Source of the DNA: Paraburkholderia aspalathi
Lineage (GTDB): Bacteria > Pseudomonadota > Gammaproteobacteria > Burkholderiales > Burkholderiaceae
DNA length: 64,000 bases
Direction of reading: 5' to 3'
NCBI RefSeq assembly: GCF_900116445.1
Contig: NZ_FPBH01000008.1
Coordinates: forward strand, 224,437 to 288,436
The position numbers and the translations under genes are program-made. Below are positions 18,716 through 27,701 of the stretch, piece after piece. The notes below the pieces were generated by a model. That model searched no databases, was not told where the DNA came from, and worked only from the letters and a program-made list of their open reading frames with translations. Position 1 is the first letter of the stretch, and each line of letters opens with the position of its first letter.

Positions 18716-18805
18716 GTTCGCCAGCATCTCCACGACCGCGACCACTACCGTGAAAACGCCGATACAACCGCCCAGCGTGGCTGCGCCTTGCATGAATTGC
18801 GACAT
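18713..18805 (-). CDS. Possible 30-residue membrane peptide
   Basis: A short frame from ATG at 18805 to TGA at 18713 encodes 30 residues with one hydrophobic stretch (GAATLGGCIGVFTVVVAVVE), the size and pattern of a single-pass small membrane protein. It is on the same strand as, and 110 bases after, the NodT-type gene, so it could be the last gene of the efflux operon, where small accessory peptides are known for other pumps. The Shine-Dalgarno is weak (ACGGGG five bases before the ATG). No family is recognised. Coding status is uncertain. Confidence 0.35.
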   Translation of the reverse strand: MSQFMQGAATLGGCIGVFTVVVAVVEMLAN

Positions 18806-18914
18806 ACGTGACCCCGTAACGTGTGGTGTTGAGGCTCGTATTTAACCTGAATTGAAAGGTAAAAGAAAGCTTGTCAATAATAGCGATTTACCCGGATGAG
18901 GCGAGATGGGAGGG

Positions 18915-20447
18915 TCAAGGCGCTTTGGTGATCGGCGTCGGCACCGCGACCTTAGCCGGGGCAGCAGGAGTCCCAGCGTTAGAACCCGCAGCCCCAGGCA
19001 CCGCCTGCGCGTCAGTCTCCCACCCACCACCCAGCGCGAGGAACAGATTGACCTGATCAATCGCCACCTGCCCCTCCGCAGCCGCCACCTGAGATTTCGT
19101 CGAAGTCAGCGTGCGGGTGGCATCCAGATCCGAAATAAACGACTCGCGCCCGGCGCGATACAGGCGATGTGTTTCATCCGCCGACGCAGTGGCCGACTTC
19201 AACGCGGCACGCAAGGCGTCGGCGCGGGCATAGTCGGACGCGTAGGTCGCGAGGCTGGTTTCGGTTTCGCGCAATGCGGTCAGCACCACGCCGTCGAACT
19301 TTGCCAACGCAACATTGCTTGACGCTTGAGCTTCACGCACACGACCCCGTGCCCCATTCGTGGGGAAGGTCCAGCTGATCAGCGGACCGAAGGCCCAGCG
19401 TGCCGTCGGCGAGGTGCCGAGGTCCTCCAGAACCCCCGTCAAACCCGCCGACGCACCGATGCTCACCGTCGGATACAACGCACCCGTCGCGACGCCGATG
19501 CGCGCCGTCGATGCTGCCAGTTGACGCTCGGCCTCGCGCACGTCCGGGCGACGCTTGAGCAGCGCGGCGCCGTCGCCGACCGGGATCGGCTGGCGGATCT
19601 GCGGCAACGTGCTGCAGGCCAGCACGGCTGGCGGCAAATCGGACGGCGCGCGTGCGAGCAGCGCTGCGAGCCGGTATTGCGCAATCTGGCGGCGCGCCGT
19701 ATAGCGCGGAATATCCGCCGCCAACGTATCGACCTGGGTTTGCCCGCGCGTCACATCGGGCTGATTGCCGCGACCCGCGTCGCGCAATCGGCGCGATACG
19801 TCCACACGCTCCTTCTGCAAGGCCAACGATTGCTGCGCGATCCTGAGTTCCTCGGCGGCCGAGCATTGGTCGACGTACGAGCGCACCACATCCGCGACCA
19901 CCGTAATTCGCGCGAGATCGGCGGCCGCCTGCACGGATTCCGTATCCGCCGCCGCCGCTTCGACACCACGCCGCAGCTTGCCGAACAGATCGATTTCGTA
20001 GGAGATGCTGATACCGATATCGCCTTCATTGACGACCGGCAGCTTCTCGGTAAGCAGGTACTGCTCGGCCGATTCCTGCGCGCGTTCGAGCAGCACCGAA
20101 CTCTTGCCGGAGAAGCCGCCTTGAGCCTGCGCGACACCCAGCGCTTCACGCGAACGCGCGAGGTTCGCCGCCGCGACGCGCAAGTCGGTATTCGACTGCA
20201 GCGCCTCGTCGACCAGCTTGTTCAGCACCGGATCGTCGTAGAGCTTCCACCAGATCACCGGCACGTTCTGTCGCGTGGTCAGTTTGGCATCGGCGCCTTC
20301 GATCGGCGCGTTGGCGAGCGGCGCGTTGACCAGCGCCTGCTTCGGCAGTGCGTAATCGGGGCCGACATTCACGCAGCCGTTGAGCGCGACGCTCAACGGC
20401 AAGAGTGGCAGCAGCGGCAATAAGGGAAGGGCGCGCGACAGCTTCAT
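18915..20447 (-). CDS. NodT-family outer membrane efflux channel
   Basis: A 510-residue outer membrane factor of RND/FUSC-type tripartite pumps. It has a lipoprotein-type signal (LPLSVALNGCVNVGPDYALP, lipobox LNGC), two outer-membrane-efflux repeats (LRVAAANLARSREALG, EIDLFGKLRRGVEAA; then RRPDVREAERQLAASTARIGVA and ETSLATYA). It forms the exit duct for the HlyD and FUSC components encoded just upstream. Its start overlaps the HlyD stop by four bases. The C-terminus is a long Ala/Pro-rich tail. Confidence 0.93.
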   Translation of the reverse strand: MKLSRALPLLPLLPLLPLSVALNGCVNVGPDYALPKQALVNAPLANAPIEGADAKLTTRQNVPVIWWKLYDDPVLNKLVDEALQSNTDLRVAAANLARSREALGVAQAQGGFSGKSSVLLERAQESAEQYLLTEKLPVVNEGDIGISISYEIDLFGKLRRGVEAAAADTESVQAAADLARITVVADVVRSYVDQCSAAEELRIAQQSLALQKERVDVSRRLRDAGRGNQPDVTRGQTQVDTLAADIPRYTARRQIAQYRLAALLARAPSDLPPAVLACSTLPQIRQPIPVGDGAALLKRRPDVREAERQLAASTARIGVATGALYPTVSIGASAGLTGVLEDLGTSPTARWAFGPLISWTFPTNGARGRVREAQASSNVALAKFDGVVLTALRETETSLATYASDYARADALRAALKSATASADETHRLYRAGRESFISDLDATRTLTSTKSQVAAAEGQVAIDQVNLFLALGGGWETDAQAVPGAAGSNAGTPAAPAKVAVPTPITKAP

Positions 20448-21463
20448 TGCGACGCGCCCGACATGACAGCAGCAGACGCCGGTTGCACAGCAGAAGCAGC
20501 GGAGCCAGCCGGAACAGCAGACGTAGCCGAGGCCGAAGCCGCCGATGCATCCACCGTACCCGAAGCGCCCGCAGCCGGACGCTGCTTGCCGGTCGGCGAC
20601 AGATCGCGCACCGACACCGTCGCGGTGCGTCCGGCGATCATGCGGAAGTCGGCAGGCACCTCGTCGAGCGCAACGCGCACCGGAATCCGTTGCGCGAGCC
20701 GCACCCAGCTAAATGCCGGGTTCACGTTGGGCAGCAGATTCGAGCCTTGCGTGCGATCGCGGTCTTCGATCCCCGCGACGATGCTTTGCACGTGGCCGCG
20801 CAGCACGTTCGGCTCGCCCATCACCTGGATATCGACACGCTGGCCGATGTCGATGCCGCGCAGCTTGGTCTCTTCAAAGTAACCGTCGACGCGGAACGAA
20901 TGCATATCCACCACCGCCAGCACGGCACGGCCCGCCGAGACGAATTCGCCGGTACGTGGCGCGCGGTCGTTCAAATAACCATCGACTGGACTCACGATCG
21001 TAGTGCGTTGCAAATTCAGCTTGGCGGTATCGATCGCGACGTTTGCATCGGCGAGCGCGGCTTCCGCCGTTTCGACACGCGAGCGGCTTTCTTCAGCGAC
21101 TTCCGCCGCAACCAGGTTGCCGAGCTGGCGATTACGCACGTCTTCGCGGCGCGCCTGATCGAGGGTAGCGCGGCGTTGCTGCGCGGTGGCCTGCGCCTGG
21201 CGCAGTGCGAGCGCGTAGCGAGCCTGATCGATCACGAACAGCACCTGGCCTTGTTTGACCTGCTGGTTGTCCACCACCTCGACCGATGAGATCAGCCCCG
21301 AGATATCCGGCGCAACCTGGATCACGTCGGCGCGTACATGACCGTCGCGAGTCCACGGCGCGAACATGTAATAGGCGACTAGCTTCCACAGCACGAAGGC
21401 TGCAACCACGACGACGATCAGGGTCAGCAGAATTTGACCGACGGAGAACCAGGTTTTTTTCAC
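20444..21463 (-). CDS. HlyD/EmrA-type periplasmic adaptor (AaeA-like)
   Basis: A 339-residue membrane fusion protein: one N-terminal membrane helix (ILLTLIVVVVAAFVLWKLVAYYMF), the biotinyl-lipoyl-like part (DISGLISSVEVVDNQQVKQGQVLFVID), a coiled coil (ALRQAQATAQQRRATLDQ...), and the second half-lipoyl motif TTIVSPVDGYLNDRAPRTGEFV. It bridges the FUSC pump and the NodT channel. The C-terminal ~60 residues are an unusual Ala/Ser-rich tail. It overlaps DUF1656 upstream and nodT downstream by four bases each, so the three genes are translationally coupled. Confidence 0.93.
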   Translation of the reverse strand: MKKTWFSVGQILLTLIVVVVAAFVLWKLVAYYMFAPWTRDGHVRADVIQVAPDISGLISSVEVVDNQQVKQGQVLFVIDQARYALALRQAQATAQQRRATLDQARREDVRNRQLGNLVAAEVAEESRSRVETAEAALADANVAIDTAKLNLQRTTIVSPVDGYLNDRAPRTGEFVSAGRAVLAVVDMHSFRVDGYFEETKLRGIDIGQRVDIQVMGEPNVLRGHVQSIVAGIEDRDRTQGSNLLPNVNPAFSWVRLAQRIPVRVALDEVPADFRMIAGRTATVSVRDLSPTGKQRPAAGASGTVDASAASASATSAVPAGSAASAVQPASAAVMSGASQ

Positions 21464-21669
21464 GTTATTAGTCTGTGCGAAACGACGACGACAAGGCCCA
21501 GCACCAGCACATAGATGCCGAGATCGAAGATGGAGCGATGCCAGACGAAGCGGTAAAAGCCGACGCGTTCGAACACCGTGCGAATGGCCAGGTTGATCAG
21601 ATAGGCGATCAACATCAGCACCAGCACGGCCGGTACGAACACGCCGAAGATATCGATTTCACCGATCAT
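21460..21669 (-). CDS. DUF1656 small membrane protein (AaeX-like)
   Basis: A 69-residue protein with two hydrophobic segments (FGVFVPAVLVLMLIAYLINLAI and LGIYVLVLGLVVVV), matching DUF1656/AaeX, a constant partner of FUSC-HlyD pumps. Its precise role is not known; it probably helps assemble or stabilise the inner-membrane component. It lies between the FUSC and HlyD genes and overlaps the latter by four bases. Confidence 0.92.
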   Translation of the reverse strand: MIGEIDIFGVFVPAVLVLMLIAYLINLAIRTVFERVGFYRFVWHRSIFDLGIYVLVLGLVVVVSHRLIT

Positions 21670-21714
21670 CGCGGGAACGGGCGAAGGAGAGAGTGGGATT
21701 GCGGGACGGGCGCA

Positions 21715-23817
21715 TCAGGCGGCGGCCTCCGGTTCGGGCGGCGTGGGTGTGATTAGCGTGGCCGGAAACAGCGAAAGACGCAAGCCGACCAGCGCGTGCA
21801 GCGCCTCGCGCAATCTGCGCGCCGAGGTTTGCGCGGTCGGGCCCGGCGCATCGGCATTGGCGAGGCCTTGTGCGGTGACGCGCGCCACGGCTGAATCAAT
21901 CGACGACATCAGGCTCTCGGGCACCGGTTGGCGCTTGCGCTGGTCGATGCACCATTGGAAGTAGTCGCGCACGTCTTCGAGGACCTGATCGATCGCAGCC
22001 GGCGCTTCGCCGCCGAGCTTCCCGGTCAGACGGCGCAGATCGAGCGCGTTGAAAGCAATGCGCAGATCGCGGAAGCTTTCGATCGACGGATGGCGATGGT
22101 CGTCCGTGGCGGCGAGACGCGGGATCAGCTGCATCAGGCGGTCGAGCATGCGTGCAGCGAGATTGCGCGGGTCTTCGATCGTCCGGGCGGACGCAGTCAG
22201 CGCCACGTCGGCCCAGCTCGAGCGCAACAGCCGGGAGGCCGCGAGTTCGGCGCCGAACGGCCGCGTCGCGCGGGTCCACAGATACGCATACAGCAAGCCG
22301 GCAAGGCCCGCGAGATTGCTGTTCAGGAAGATCAGGAAGTCGGCCGAATAGGCATCCTGAATGCTAATGAAGGTGGCGGTATTGACGGCCACGAGCACCG
22401 TCACCATGTTGAACTGCGGACGCGGGATCAACGTGCCGACAAGGATGAACGGCCCGGCGAACAGGATGACCAGCATCGGGAAATCGTGTACGTGAGGCAG
22501 CACGGCGAACAGATAGATACCGGCGGCCACCACGGCGATCGCCGTGGCGACGAAGAACTTGAACACCATGGGGGCGGGTTCGTCGAACGCGGCGAAGAAG
22601 CAGCAGGCGACTGCTGCCAGCGTCGCCGCATTAGCGCCGTCCGCCCAGCCTGAACTGATCCACAGACTGCACGCGATGACGACCGCGGCGCCCGCTGAAA
22701 CCGTCGAAAACAGCATGATGCCGCGATCGAAGAATCGCTCGGTGCCGCCCAGCCGCCAGTGACGAAAGCGTGGCCGCCACGAGCCTTCTTCGCGCGTGAT
22801 GATGATGCGCAGCGAGCGGCAGTCCTGCCAGATATCGATCACCTGTTTCAGGCGCCACAACGCGTTCGAAAGCAGCGCGTTGTCCCAGGTCGCCAGCGCG
22901 GCCGGCGGCGGCTGCATCGCGGCGATGCGTTCGCGCAACGCGTTGGCTGCCTCGTCGGGATGATAGCCCCCGCTGACCGCGGGAAGCGGCGCATTGAACC
23001 ACTTGATGACGTCGTTGAGCAAGGCTTCGAGGCCTTCTGGCCATGTCTGGCGACCGCTGTTGTAGAGCGCGATCAGCGGATCGGCCAGCGCCGACATCAT
23101 CGGCAGCAGCAACTGCATGCGCCCGCGCAACTCGTGAGTGCGTGTCAGGATGTCCGGCCGGGTATGGTCGTAGGCCAACTGGCTCAGTAGCAATTCCAGC
23201 CCGTTGATCGTGCTCGCAATGCGCTGGCGAGCCCCCGAGATCGCCGAGCCCGCAATGCGGCCGGACAGCGTTTCGGTCGCATAGAACGCGGCGTCGCGAA
23301 ACCACGCGTCGGTTCGTTCGATGATGGTGGGGGCGAGCCGGCTGGGAAACAGCGAACTGCCGACAATGCTCGCGCACACGATGCCGAGCAGGATCTCCTC
23401 GGTACGGCTGATAGCCAGATCGAACACGCCGCCTGGATTGGTCACCGAAGGCAACGCAATGATCGGCATGGTGTAGGCCGCCAGCATGAAGACGTAGCTG
23501 CGCGCAGTGCGATCGGCCACCGCCAGATACAGCAGCGTGCCGGTCCACAACGCGACGATCACGCTGAACAGATACGGCGATTCGACGAACGGCGGCACCA
23601 GCAGCACCGCGGCCGACGCGCCCAGCATGGTGCCGAGCGCACGATAAAGCGCCTTGGAGCGGGTCGCGCCGACAAACGGATTCGACACAATGTAGACGGT
23701 GGCCATCGCCCAGTACGGTCGCGGCAATTCGAGCGCGAGGCCGATGTAAAGCGCGATCATCGCCGCGGCAAACGTCTTGACGGAGAAGAGCCAGTCGCGG
23801 ATGGAGGGATAGACCAT
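21715..23817 (-). CDS. FUSC-family inner membrane exporter (AaeB-like)
   Basis: A 700-residue protein with two blocks of five to six membrane helices, each followed by a cytosolic domain, the layout of AaeB-type aromatic carboxylic acid exporters. Diagnostic stretches are FAAAMIALYIGLALELPRPYWAMATVYIV near the N-terminus and a second block around residues 370-520. With HlyD, DUF1656 and NodT it should expel aromatic acids or similar toxic compounds. It starts six bases after the marR stop and so belongs to the same transcript. Confidence 0.92.
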   Translation of the reverse strand: MVYPSIRDWLFSVKTFAAAMIALYIGLALELPRPYWAMATVYIVSNPFVGATRSKALYRALGTMLGASAAVLLVPPFVESPYLFSVIVALWTGTLLYLAVADRTARSYVFMLAAYTMPIIALPSVTNPGGVFDLAISRTEEILLGIVCASIVGSSLFPSRLAPTIIERTDAWFRDAAFYATETLSGRIAGSAISGARQRIASTINGLELLLSQLAYDHTRPDILTRTHELRGRMQLLLPMMSALADPLIALYNSGRQTWPEGLEALLNDVIKWFNAPLPAVSGGYHPDEAANALRERIAAMQPPPAALATWDNALLSNALWRLKQVIDIWQDCRSLRIIITREEGSWRPRFRHWRLGGTERFFDRGIMLFSTVSAGAAVVIACSLWISSGWADGANAATLAAVACCFFAAFDEPAPMVFKFFVATAIAVVAAGIYLFAVLPHVHDFPMLVILFAGPFILVGTLIPRPQFNMVTVLVAVNTATFISIQDAYSADFLIFLNSNLAGLAGLLYAYLWTRATRPFGAELAASRLLRSSWADVALTASARTIEDPRNLAARMLDRLMQLIPRLAATDDHRHPSIESFRDLRIAFNALDLRRLTGKLGGEAPAAIDQVLEDVRDYFQWCIDQRKRQPVPESLMSSIDSAVARVTAQGLANADAPGPTAQTSARRLREALHALVGLRLSLFPATLITPTPPEPEAAA

Positions 23818-23823
23818 AACCCG

Positions 23824-24285
23824 TTACTCGGCGTCCCGGGGATTGGGGGACGCCGGAGCGTCGGCCGTGAAAGCAGCCAGCACCCGTAAGGTCGCTTCGA
23901 GATCGCTACGCGAGATACCTTTCAAAGCTTGCGCCCGCAGCGTATTCAGCTCTTCTTCCATTTTTGCGGTGACGGCGCGGCCCTCATCGGTGAGTGCCAC
24001 GGTCTTGGCGCGCCGGTCTTCAGGATCTTCGTCGCGGCGCATCAGGCCGGCCGCGCACAGTTGATCGAGCAGCCGCACGAGCGAGGGCCCTTCAATACCG
24101 ATGTGATCGGCCAGCGTGACCTGCCGCACCGCTTCACCGAGCCGGCTGGCGGTCAGGAGCGGCGTGGCGCACGCTTCCGAGACGTTAAAGGCCGCGAGCA
24201 CGTCATGGCTCGTGCGCCGCCATTTTCGGGCAGCGACGACCAGGGTGCTGCTAACGGTGCGGCGCAAGATATCGAGATTCGACAT
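23824..24285 (-). CDS. MarR family repressor of the efflux operon
   Basis: A 153-residue winged-helix regulator (TLADHIGIEGPSLVRLLDQLCAAGLMRRDEDPEDRRAKTVALTDEGRAV). It is first in the operon marR-FUSC-DUF1656-HlyD-nodT and very likely represses it, releasing DNA when an aromatic or phenolic ligand binds. The ATG lies only seven bases after a consensus -10 box, so no Shine-Dalgarno can be transcribed: the message should be leaderless. Confidence 0.92.
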   Translation of the reverse strand: MSNLDILRRTVSSTLVVAARKWRRTSHDVLAAFNVSEACATPLLTASRLGEAVRQVTLADHIGIEGPSLVRLLDQLCAAGLMRRDEDPEDRRAKTVALTDEGRAVTAKMEEELNTLRAQALKGISRSDLEATLRVLAAFTADAPASPNPRDAE

Positions 24286-24292
24286 GGCCGCT

Positions 24293-24329
24293 ATTATATT
24301 TCCTAAAAATTCGTTAGCAAACTATTGAA
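24293..24329 (-). promoter_or_regulatory. marR operon promoter with overlapping operator
   Basis: Reading the minus strand: -35 TTGCTA (24315-24320), 16-base spacer, -10 TATAAT (24293-24298), then only seven bases to the marR ATG. An imperfect inverted repeat (24310-24329, half-sites TTCGTTAG and CTATTGAA, six of eight bases matching) covers the -35 box, suitable for MarR autorepression. Confidence 0.6.
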
Positions 24330-24399
24330 TTGGATTTTTGTGGGAATGTACTCCGCGGAAGTCTGAAGTCGTAATGTGGCAAACAATTGCGTCTTCTTC

Positions 24400-26058
24400 T
24401 CAGGCCGCGAGGCCGAGCCGGACGGTACGCGCCAGATCGTCGAGCTGGAATGGTTTGCGCAAGATCGTGCAGCGCTTGACGGCGAGACCCGAAATATCTA
24501 CGTCCGCGTAACCGGTCGCGAGGATCACCGGCAAGTCCTCGCGCATCTTGCGCGCCGCGGCGATGACGTCGATGCCGTTCATGCCCGGCATCGCGAAGTC
24601 GACCACGAGCAAGTCGGGCTTGTCGTCCTGCAAACGGTTCAGCCCGGCCTGGCCGTCCGCGGCTTCGGTCACGGTGTAGCCGAGCATTCTTAAACACTCG
24701 ACCAGCATCGCCCGCACCTCGCCGTCGTCTTCGACAACCAGTACGCGTTTCACGCCCACTGCGTTCTGTTCGACGTCGGAGACCACCGCGATCTGCGACG
24801 CCACGCGCTCGCGCAAGGGCAGCCAGATCTCCACTGTGGTGCCCGCGCCCTCTTCGCTGAAGAGGCGCGCAGTGCCGCCGGCTTGCCGCGCGATGCCGTA
24901 GACCTGGCTCAGGCCGAGACCCGTGCCTTTGCCGATCGGCTTGGTCGTGAAGAATGGATCGAACACGCGCGAGACCACATCGGGTGGGACGCCTGAGCCG
25001 GTGTCGACGACTTCGAGCACGACATAGTGGCCGTCGCCGAGCGTTTCATCGGGGGCTTCACGCTCTTTCACGTGAATGGCCAACTGACCACCGTTCGGCA
25101 TTGCGTCGCGCGCATTGATCGCCAGATTGAGGATGGCCAGTTCGAGCTGATTGGCGTCGGCCTGGGTCCACATCTCTTCGCCATCGAATTCATTGGTGTA
25201 GCGGATGCCCGACCCGAGCGACACGGTGATGATGTCGCGCATGCCTTGCAGCAAGGCGACCACGTCCACCGCTTTCAGATCGAGGTTGCTGTTGCGGGAG
25301 AAGGTCAGTAGCTGGCCCGTGAGTTTCGCGCCACGCTCGGTTGCGCGTTTGACCGTGGCGGCCATGGCGCGAATGCGATCGTCGCTGCCGATCCGCGCGA
25401 TCAACTCCGAGTTGACCATGATGACGTTCAGCAGATTGTTGAAGTCGTGCGCGATGCCGCCGGTGAGTTGCCCGAGCGCTTCCATCTTCTGCGATTGCAC
25501 CAGTACGGCCTGCACTTTGGCGCGCTCGTGAATCTCCATCATCAGCCGGTTGTTGGCGGACGCAAGCTCCTGCGTGCGTCCGGCAATGCGGCTCTCCAGC
25601 GAATCGTTGAGGTGCACCAGGGCTTCTTGCGCCTCGATCAGTTCGGCCAGATGGCGGCGCGATTCGTACTGCCGCGAGCGTGCCCTTAGCGACGAGCCTA
25701 CCGCGCGCCGCAACGTTTCCGAGTTCAGCGGACGCTCGAGCACCACCACGTTGCCGAGCCGCTCGAGCACTTCGAGGCTGCGCGCCGAACGGCGCCCGAC
25801 GCGATTGGCGGCGAGCAGAATGAAGGGAAAGTCGGACCACGCCGGTTGCTGTTCGAGCCAACCGAACAGGCGCGATGCATGGCCGTCCGCGAGGGCTTCT
25901 TCGGCGATCAACGCACTGCCCGCGCCGGCATCCAGCGCTTCGGTGAGTGCATCGGCATCGCGGCAAGCAACGGATAGTCGGGCGTCCTTCTGCAGGACTT
26001 CGGCAATCACATCGGCGTCGCGGCCGAACGGCGCCAGGATAAGGACGCGTTGCTCCAT
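24400..26058 (-). CDS. Hybrid histidine kinase with N-terminal pseudo-receiver
   Basis: A 552-residue soluble kinase. Residues 1-125 look like a receiver fold without a clear phospho-acceptor site. A coiled coil (~130-190) leads to the HisKA box GGIAHDFNNLLNVI (H204), a HATPase domain (NLAINARDAMPNGG, DTGSGVPPDV, GKGTGLGLSQVYG), and a C-terminal receiver (VLVVEDDGEVRAML, DLLVVDFAMPGMNG). There is no sensor or membrane domain, so the signal probably comes from a partner. The gene starts four bases after the kaiC-like stop, so the KaiC-like ATPase is the obvious candidate. No output gene is visible. Confidence 0.9.
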   Translation of the reverse strand: MEQRVLILAPFGRDADVIAEVLQKDARLSVACRDADALTEALDAGAGSALIAEEALADGHASRLFGWLEQQPAWSDFPFILLAANRVGRRSARSLEVLERLGNVVVLERPLNSETLRRAVGSSLRARSRQYESRRHLAELIEAQEALVHLNDSLESRIAGRTQELASANNRLMMEIHERAKVQAVLVQSQKMEALGQLTGGIAHDFNNLLNVIMVNSELIARIGSDDRIRAMAATVKRATERGAKLTGQLLTFSRNSNLDLKAVDVVALLQGMRDIITVSLGSGIRYTNEFDGEEMWTQADANQLELAILNLAINARDAMPNGGQLAIHVKEREAPDETLGDGHYVVLEVVDTGSGVPPDVVSRVFDPFFTTKPIGKGTGLGLSQVYGIARQAGGTARLFSEEGAGTTVEIWLPLRERVASQIAVVSDVEQNAVGVKRVLVVEDDGEVRAMLVECLRMLGYTVTEAADGQAGLNRLQDDKPDLLVVDFAMPGMNGIDVIAAARKMREDLPVILATGYADVDISGLAVKRCTILRKPFQLDDLARTVRLGLAA

Positions 26059-26062
26059 GGCG

Positions 26063-27580
26063 TTACCGCCGCGACGTGTCGATGAGCCGATCCTGCTCGC
26101 CGAGCAGGGCTGTACCGCCGCGGTAGGAGGGCAGGCCGGAGAGCACACCTTCGAAGTCGCGCAATGCTTCGCCGACCTCCACGCCGTTTCGGCCGAGCCG
26201 GAACTGGCGGATCGAGCGCTCGTGCGCGTTGGCGCGGCTCTTCACGGCGGTGACGGCCGTCAGCACTTCGCCATGGTGTTCGAAGTAGCGGAACAGCACC
26301 ACGACGTCGCTCAAATAGCTGATGTCGAGATCGTTCTGCACCTCGCCGATGATGCCGTGCTGGCCGAGCACCAGCATCGTGATAACGCCTTGCTGGTTCA
26401 GATAGCCGAGCAATTCATGCATCTGCAGAAGGAGATAGCGCTCGCCGGGCATGGCCTGGAGGTAGGCATTCAGACTGTCGATGGCGACGTATTTAGCGCC
26501 TTTGTTCTCAACCGAGTTGCGCACGTCGCTCGCGAATTCGCCGGGCGAGATTTCTGCCGGATCGATCTGGCGCAAGGTCAGCAAGCCGCTCTCGACGTGC
26601 GGCGCCAGGTACATGCCGAGCGTCGCGCAACGGATCATCAACGTGGTGAGGGTTTCGTCGAACACGTAGTAGACGCAGCGCTCGCCACGTTCGAGCGCCG
26701 CAATCAGGCACGACACGACGGTCGTGGTTTTGCCGACGCCAGACGGTCCGATCATCAGCGCGTTAGTGCCGGGGATCAGGCCGCCGCCGAGCAGCGCGTC
26801 GAGGCCGGACGTGCCGGTGCTGAGCACATTGGTGTCGAACGGCGTGTGATGCTCGGCTGCGACGAGGCGCGGATACACGTGGATGCCGCCGGTGTCGAGC
26901 GTGAAGTCGTGATAGCCCTCGCGGAACTTCATGCCGCGCATCTTGGCGATGCGCATGCGCCGCCGGTTGCCGCCGTAGTCGTGCACGAGGTTGTCGAGGC
27001 TGATCACGCCGTGCGCGATGCTGTGCAACTGGACGTCGCCGGGGTCCGACGAATTGTCGTCGAGCAACAGCACCGTACATTCGCGGGTGGCGAAATAGCG
27101 CTTGAGCGCGAGAATCTGCCGGCGATAGCGCAACGGGTTCTGCGACAGGAGACGCAATTCGGAGAGACTGTCGAGCACGATGCGCACGGGTTTGAGTTCG
27201 TCGACCTGTTCGATGACGTTGCGCACGGTCTCGCCGAGCTCGACTTCGGCCGGGTGCAGCACGGTCTGCTCGTATTGCGGGTCGAGGCCTTCGTCGGACA
27301 GCAGCTCGAGAATCGTGAACTGGCTGAGGTTCCAGCCGTGGCTGTCCGCGACCGAGATCAACTCGGCGCGCGTCTCGGACAGTGTGATGTACAGCCCCGC
27401 CTGGCCCTGCTCAATGCCCTTGAGTAAGAATTGCAACGCAAGGGTAGTTTTGCCGGTGCCGGGCGCGCCTTCGACAAGGTACATGCGGTGGGGGGTGAGG
27501 CCGCCTCCGAGGATGTTGTCGATTCCCTCGATCCCCGAGGAAAGGCGGGCCGTTGAGGCGGCGGCAGGTAGGTTGGGCAT
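26063..27580 (-). CDS. kaiC: KaiC-like double-domain ATPase
   Basis: A 505-residue RecA-fold protein with CI and CII domains as in the cyanobacterial clock protein. Walker A motifs are GAPGTGKT (38-45) and GPSGVGKT (278-285). At the catalytic Glu pair, CI reads SET (S68-E69) and CII reads DET (D308-E309), where cyanobacterial KaiC has two Glu residues. At the CII phosphorylation site the Ser-Thr pair is Ser-Tyr (S421-Y422). No kaiA or kaiB lies nearby; the partner is the hybrid kinase downstream. It is probably a signalling ATPase rather than a full clock. ATG at 27580 opens the conserved region; the upstream extension is non-coding in character. Confidence 0.9.
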   Translation of the reverse strand: MPNLPAAASTARLSSGIEGIDNILGGGLTPHRMYLVEGAPGTGKTTLALQFLLKGIEQGQAGLYITLSETRAELISVADSHGWNLSQFTILELLSDEGLDPQYEQTVLHPAEVELGETVRNVIEQVDELKPVRIVLDSLSELRLLSQNPLRYRRQILALKRYFATRECTVLLLDDNSSDPGDVQLHSIAHGVISLDNLVHDYGGNRRRMRIAKMRGMKFREGYHDFTLDTGGIHVYPRLVAAEHHTPFDTNVLSTGTSGLDALLGGGLIPGTNALMIGPSGVGKTTTVVSCLIAALERGERCVYYVFDETLTTLMIRCATLGMYLAPHVESGLLTLRQIDPAEISPGEFASDVRNSVENKGAKYVAIDSLNAYLQAMPGERYLLLQMHELLGYLNQQGVITMLVLGQHGIIGEVQNDLDISYLSDVVVLFRYFEHHGEVLTAVTAVKSRANAHERSIRQFRLGRNGVEVGEALRDFEGVLSGLPSYRGGTALLGEQDRLIDTSRR

Positions 27581-27701
27581 AGCGTAGCGATCGCGTCGGT
27601 AGTGGCTTTGTTTTTTCAGCCGGTACGGACGGAATGCAATTTGTATGCCTATGGGTGCGTTGCGCCGGCCTTCGCGGTTGTGTCGCAAGCACCCGGAACG
27701 C

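Noticed and set aside
25550..27427. A 625-codon plus-strand open frame
   Set aside because: It is antisense to the KaiC-like and hybrid kinase genes, whose motifs are certain.
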